DNA from: Paratrimastix pyriformis
Taxonomy: Eukaryota > Preaxostyla > Paratrimastigidae
NCBI GenBank assembly: GCA_027972325.1
Contig: JAPMOS010000320.1
Coordinates: forward strand, 1 to 28,881
DNA length: 28,881 bases
Direction of reading: 5' to 3'
The notes under the pieces are model-generated. The model was not told the DNA's origin, did not search any database, and saw only the letters and a program-made list of their open reading frames with translations. The number at the start of each line of letters is the position of its first letter. Position 1 is the stretch's first letter. Both the position numbers and the translations under genes were made by a program. Of this stretch, positions 26,179-28,881 are shown piece after piece.

Positions 26179-28881
26179 GTGGACCTTACCCCGGGTTCTA
26201 ACCTTTGTTAACGCGCCTTTTGCCGTTTTCAGATGAACTCGATCGATTGGAACCAGTTCCACACCCCCCAAGAAGCCATTGAGTATTGCGAGGGTGCGAT
26301 CGGCCAGGACCCCCCGAAATGGGCCGAGGGTTACCAGGCGATCAATTGGTTTGTTTTTACTCGCTCCCTCGTTTTTCCGAAACTTGTTGTCATAGCTTCC
26401 GTCGACGCCTCTCCTCCCTCACCCAGCCGTTGGGCGCGGGGCTCATGACGCCCTACCATCTGGAGCTGATTCGACAGACTTTTGACGGCCTTTTCCGGCC
26501 GTCCTCACCTGATTCCGCCGGTAAAGACCTCCTCCTCGACATCGGTGGGGAGGAGGACGAGCGAACGCGAGGAGCCCTCGTCCGTATTTGCATCGCACCT
26601 CCGGCTCGGTGCTAAATCCGTTCTTTGTTAGGTCTCCCGCCCCGCCGCCACGCACACCGCACCAGGAGCGCCCCTGCCCCGACCTACCGCCCCGAAGGCC
26701 CCGACCGCCCTGACCGCCCGTCCGACGACGCCCGCCTCTGGCGCCGTCGAGCACAAGGAACAAGGGAACCGGAGCCGCTCGGCCGTCTGTCGGAGCGGGT
26801 TCTGGCCTTTCCAGCTGATTCTTTTTGGATTTCAGAATCCTGGACGACGATGATGTGCCGAGCCCGCCCAAGCCCAAGAAGGCGGCCCCGGCGGCCGCCA
26901 AGCCCAGAAGGATCGCGAGGCCCCGAAGAAGGCAAGAAGGCGGCCCCGGTGGCCGCCAAGTCCAGAAGGAGGCCGCCAAGGAGGCGAAGGCCGCGGCCCC
27001 GGCCCCGCCACCGGCCCGCCGGAAGCCTGGGCCGCCTCATGAGGCCAAGGCTGCGGAGGCGAAGGGCTCGGACGACGCCCCAGGAGGACGCCAGGCCGCG
27101 GCACCGGCACAAGCACCCGGCCCCAGTGGAGATCTCCTCCTCGTCGTCGGACGAGGGCGGCCGTGCCCAGACCAAGGCGAAGGCCGAGCGCAAGCGGGCC
27201 CGGCCGACCGACCCGGACGACTTCTCCCCGGAGGCCGCTCGCCAAGTACTGCAGTCCGTCGTTGATCTCGTCAATGCGTACCTTGCGCGCCACCCTCCCT
27301 CCTCCCACCCCTCGCCAAGTAATGCAGTCCGTCGTTGATATCGTCAATGCGTACCTTGCGCGCCACCCTGCCTCCTCCCACCACTCGTGACCTGTTTTCA
27401 TCGTTTCCCTTTTTTGAACAAGTTACTGACTGCACATTCCTTTCGCTTTGTTCGGGTTGTTAGGGGGCTCTTCGATCGATCTCTGTCGGAAAAGTGCCAC
27501 GGCAAGAGGGCCCATGTGCTGCTGAGCTCCATCGACCCCTGCCCGAGCCTCGCCCGGCCCCTTGCCTACGAGCGCCTCGGAGCAATTGTGGAATGGTTCG
27601 AGAAGCTGGGAGCGGCCGTCCTGTTCAGCATAATCGTCCAAACGTCGGCCCTGGACGAGGCTCGATACCAGGTGGTCGACGGCTCGCACCGGTCTGACAA
27701 TGCTCTTTTGGTGGATCGGCCTCTAATCGTGCCCCTAGGTTCCAGGTTGCGCGCATCATCGTGGACCCGCGCCGGGTCTCCGAGTTGCCGCCCGAGATCA
27801 CCGCAGAACAGCGGACCGAGCTTCGCCAAAGGGTGGAGCTCAACAAGCTACACCCCAGATCCGGCAGGTCTCTTGCACGTTGTCTCCGCCCTCATAACAA
27901 CGCACCTCTTCCCCTGCACAGCACCTGAAGGAGGACTACATCGACGTGGCCGTTTACAACACTCTCGATCCGGAGGCCATGCTCGAGCTGCAACATCGGG
28001 TCAACCTGCTTACTCACGACGCGCGGTTTGGAAGCAGCACCTTCGACGTCCTGCTGAACCTCAAGCGTGCATCCCTCCAAGTCTGTCGTCTCCCGTCTAT
28101 TGATTATCATCACCCCACCTCCCCGCCCTTATCAGGCCCCCAAGCGCTACATCCGTGAGGATCCTGACTTTGCCACACATTTGGAACCCGCCCTCAAGGA
28201 GCTGCACTTCCCCAAAGGCGAAGACGCCCCGGCCAAGCTTGTGAAGATTCTGGAGTGCTTCTCCCTGGAGATGCTGTGTGCCCTCTCAGCTCCCGGTTGA
28301 GCGACAGCCGTCAGCCACGAACCTGTGGCGCATCTTTGAGTCCGCATGCACCAACCATTTCCACGCTGCCGCTCACGTCCTGCCCGCCAGGCCAGGGATG
28401 CGGAGATGAATCGGTGGCTTGCTCGCGCCATGTTGGAGGGTCGTTCAGTGGTTCTGAGGCCACCTCTGCAGCGGCCGATCTCAAGAAGCCCATTCGGCAG
28501 GCCGAGCAGACCTTCATGCTGCTCGAGGCCCACGATGCAGCTGAGGTGGCCGCCGGAGACCACCCCCGTCCTCTACCTGCCCCCGACGAGGCCGCCCGGG
28601 AGATCCTGCGGTGCCATCTCGTCCGGACCGAGACCTTTGCCTTCATGAACTGCCTCAACGTGCGGCCCTTCCCATTCCGCAAGGGCAAGGTTCGACTCCC
28701 GGCCTTCTCCGAGGAGCTGGGTGAGCTGGGCTGCCCGTTCGAGCGCCTCAACGAGACGGACGTTGGCAACATGCCCCAGGAGATCACCTTCATGGACGGC
28801 CGGCGTCTCTCCGAGTTCGAGTTGGTCCTCGGCTACTGGCTGGGGTGGTGCGCGGCACAACTGCCACCGGCAATGCAGGAA
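26179..28881 (+). CDS. Multi-exon host gene with short introns and a ParB/Srx-like DGSHR motif (runs off right edge)
   Basis: Exon 1 (26233-26348) begins MNSIDWNQFHTPQEAIEYCE; its ATG directly follows a TTTTCAG acceptor, so a 5' intron (about 26179-26232) is possible. Inferred introns with agreeing phase are 26349-26395, 26580-26631, 26799-26835, 27387-27463 and 27711-27745. Exon 4 is an Ala/Pro/Lys-rich nuclear-type linker (DDDDVPSPPKPKKAAPAAAK; SSSSSDEGG). The next exons carry LLSSIDPCPSLARPLAYERL, FEKLGAAVLFSIIVQTSALD and YQVVDGSHRSDNALL; DG-x-HR is characteristic of ParB/sulfiredoxin-like folds. A 35-nt intron at 28414-28448 joins EMNR to GSEATSAAADL. The last exon (ETFAFMNCLNVRPFPFRKGK ... 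LSEFELVLGYWLGWCAAQLP) is open at the window end. Exon joins between about 27830 and 28400 are unresolved. Function is unknown. Confidence 0.55.
27241..27386 (+). repeat. 73-bp tandem duplication ending at a splice donor
   Basis: Two copies (27241-27313, 27314-27386) of a segment encoding QSVVD-L/I-VNAYLARHP differ at only a few bases. Copy 2 ends exactly where the inferred intron begins (GTGACC at 27387). The 73-bp period is not a multiple of three, so the two copies are read in different frames: copy 1 continues the upstream frame, and copy 2 is in the frame that joins the next exon. Confidence 0.7.

Noticed and set aside
26443-27401. Minus-strand Gly/Arg-rich open frames
   Set aside because: They are antisense to the Ala/Pro/Lys-rich exon, whose plus-strand frame is supported by agreeing splice phases.
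1-28881. tRNA or rRNA genes
   Set aside because: I saw no convincing cloverleaf or rRNA-like conserved stretch by eye; a dedicated scan was not possible.

Overview
The window is eukaryotic nuclear DNA carrying a large, decayed copy of a small double-jelly-roll-capsid DNA virus (Polinton-like virus, PLV, in the broad sense) beside host genes and a satellite array. Spliceosomal introns of about 35-90 nt with GT...AG ends and CTAA-like branch sites, in GC-rich host genes, point to a compact-intron unicellular eukaryote or basal fungus. I cannot name the species.

1-~20.74 kb: the viral element, cut by the left window edge. Left arm (all minus strand): fossil primase-helicase (AEP-type primase plus herpesvirus UL9-like SF2 helicase), fossil family-B DNA polymerase, fossil tyrosine recombinase with a zinc-finger/proline-rich segment upstream, three unrecognised genes, and a fossil fibre with a C-terminal S74-type chaperone domain. 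A GC-rich block at ~10.87-12.05 kb looks inserted; it has long G and C homopolymers and a stretch resembling a retroelement integrase C-terminus. Centre and right (mixed strands): a small repeat protein, an 88-aa protein, the major capsid protein (MCP), a 128-aa protein, a myristoylated membrane protein resembling poxvirus L1/F9, two small paralogous membrane-hairpin proteins, the packaging ATPase, a C2H2 zinc-finger protein, a tail-anchored coiled-coil protein, and a second fibre-like protein. Morphogenesis genes mostly look whole, while replication, integration and fibre genes are broken, with about a dozen or more breaks overall.

~20.9-24.45 kb (minus): two diverged tandem copies of an unrecognised host gene family. 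Each has a 50-nt intron at the same place, between a proline/glutamate-rich repetitive exon and a conserved C-terminal exon.

~24.5-26.16 kb: twelve copies of a ~141-bp satellite whose core is a perfect 12-bp-arm palindrome.

26.2 kb-end (plus): a multi-exon host gene with very short introns, an Ala/Pro/Lys-rich linker and a DGSHR motif suggesting a ParB/sulfiredoxin-like fold. It runs off the right edge.

How the viral genes fit together: MCP, ATPase, the L1/F9-like protein, tail-anchored proteins and fibres form a virion module; the recombinase would have integrated the genome. The polymerase reads as RNA-primed and sits directly beside a primase-helicase, so the replication logic resembles large DNA viruses or herpesviruses rather than the protein-primed scheme of classical Polintons. 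Several viral genes share a T-rich tract followed by TAAATG or GAAATG at the start codon, recalling poxvirus late promoters.
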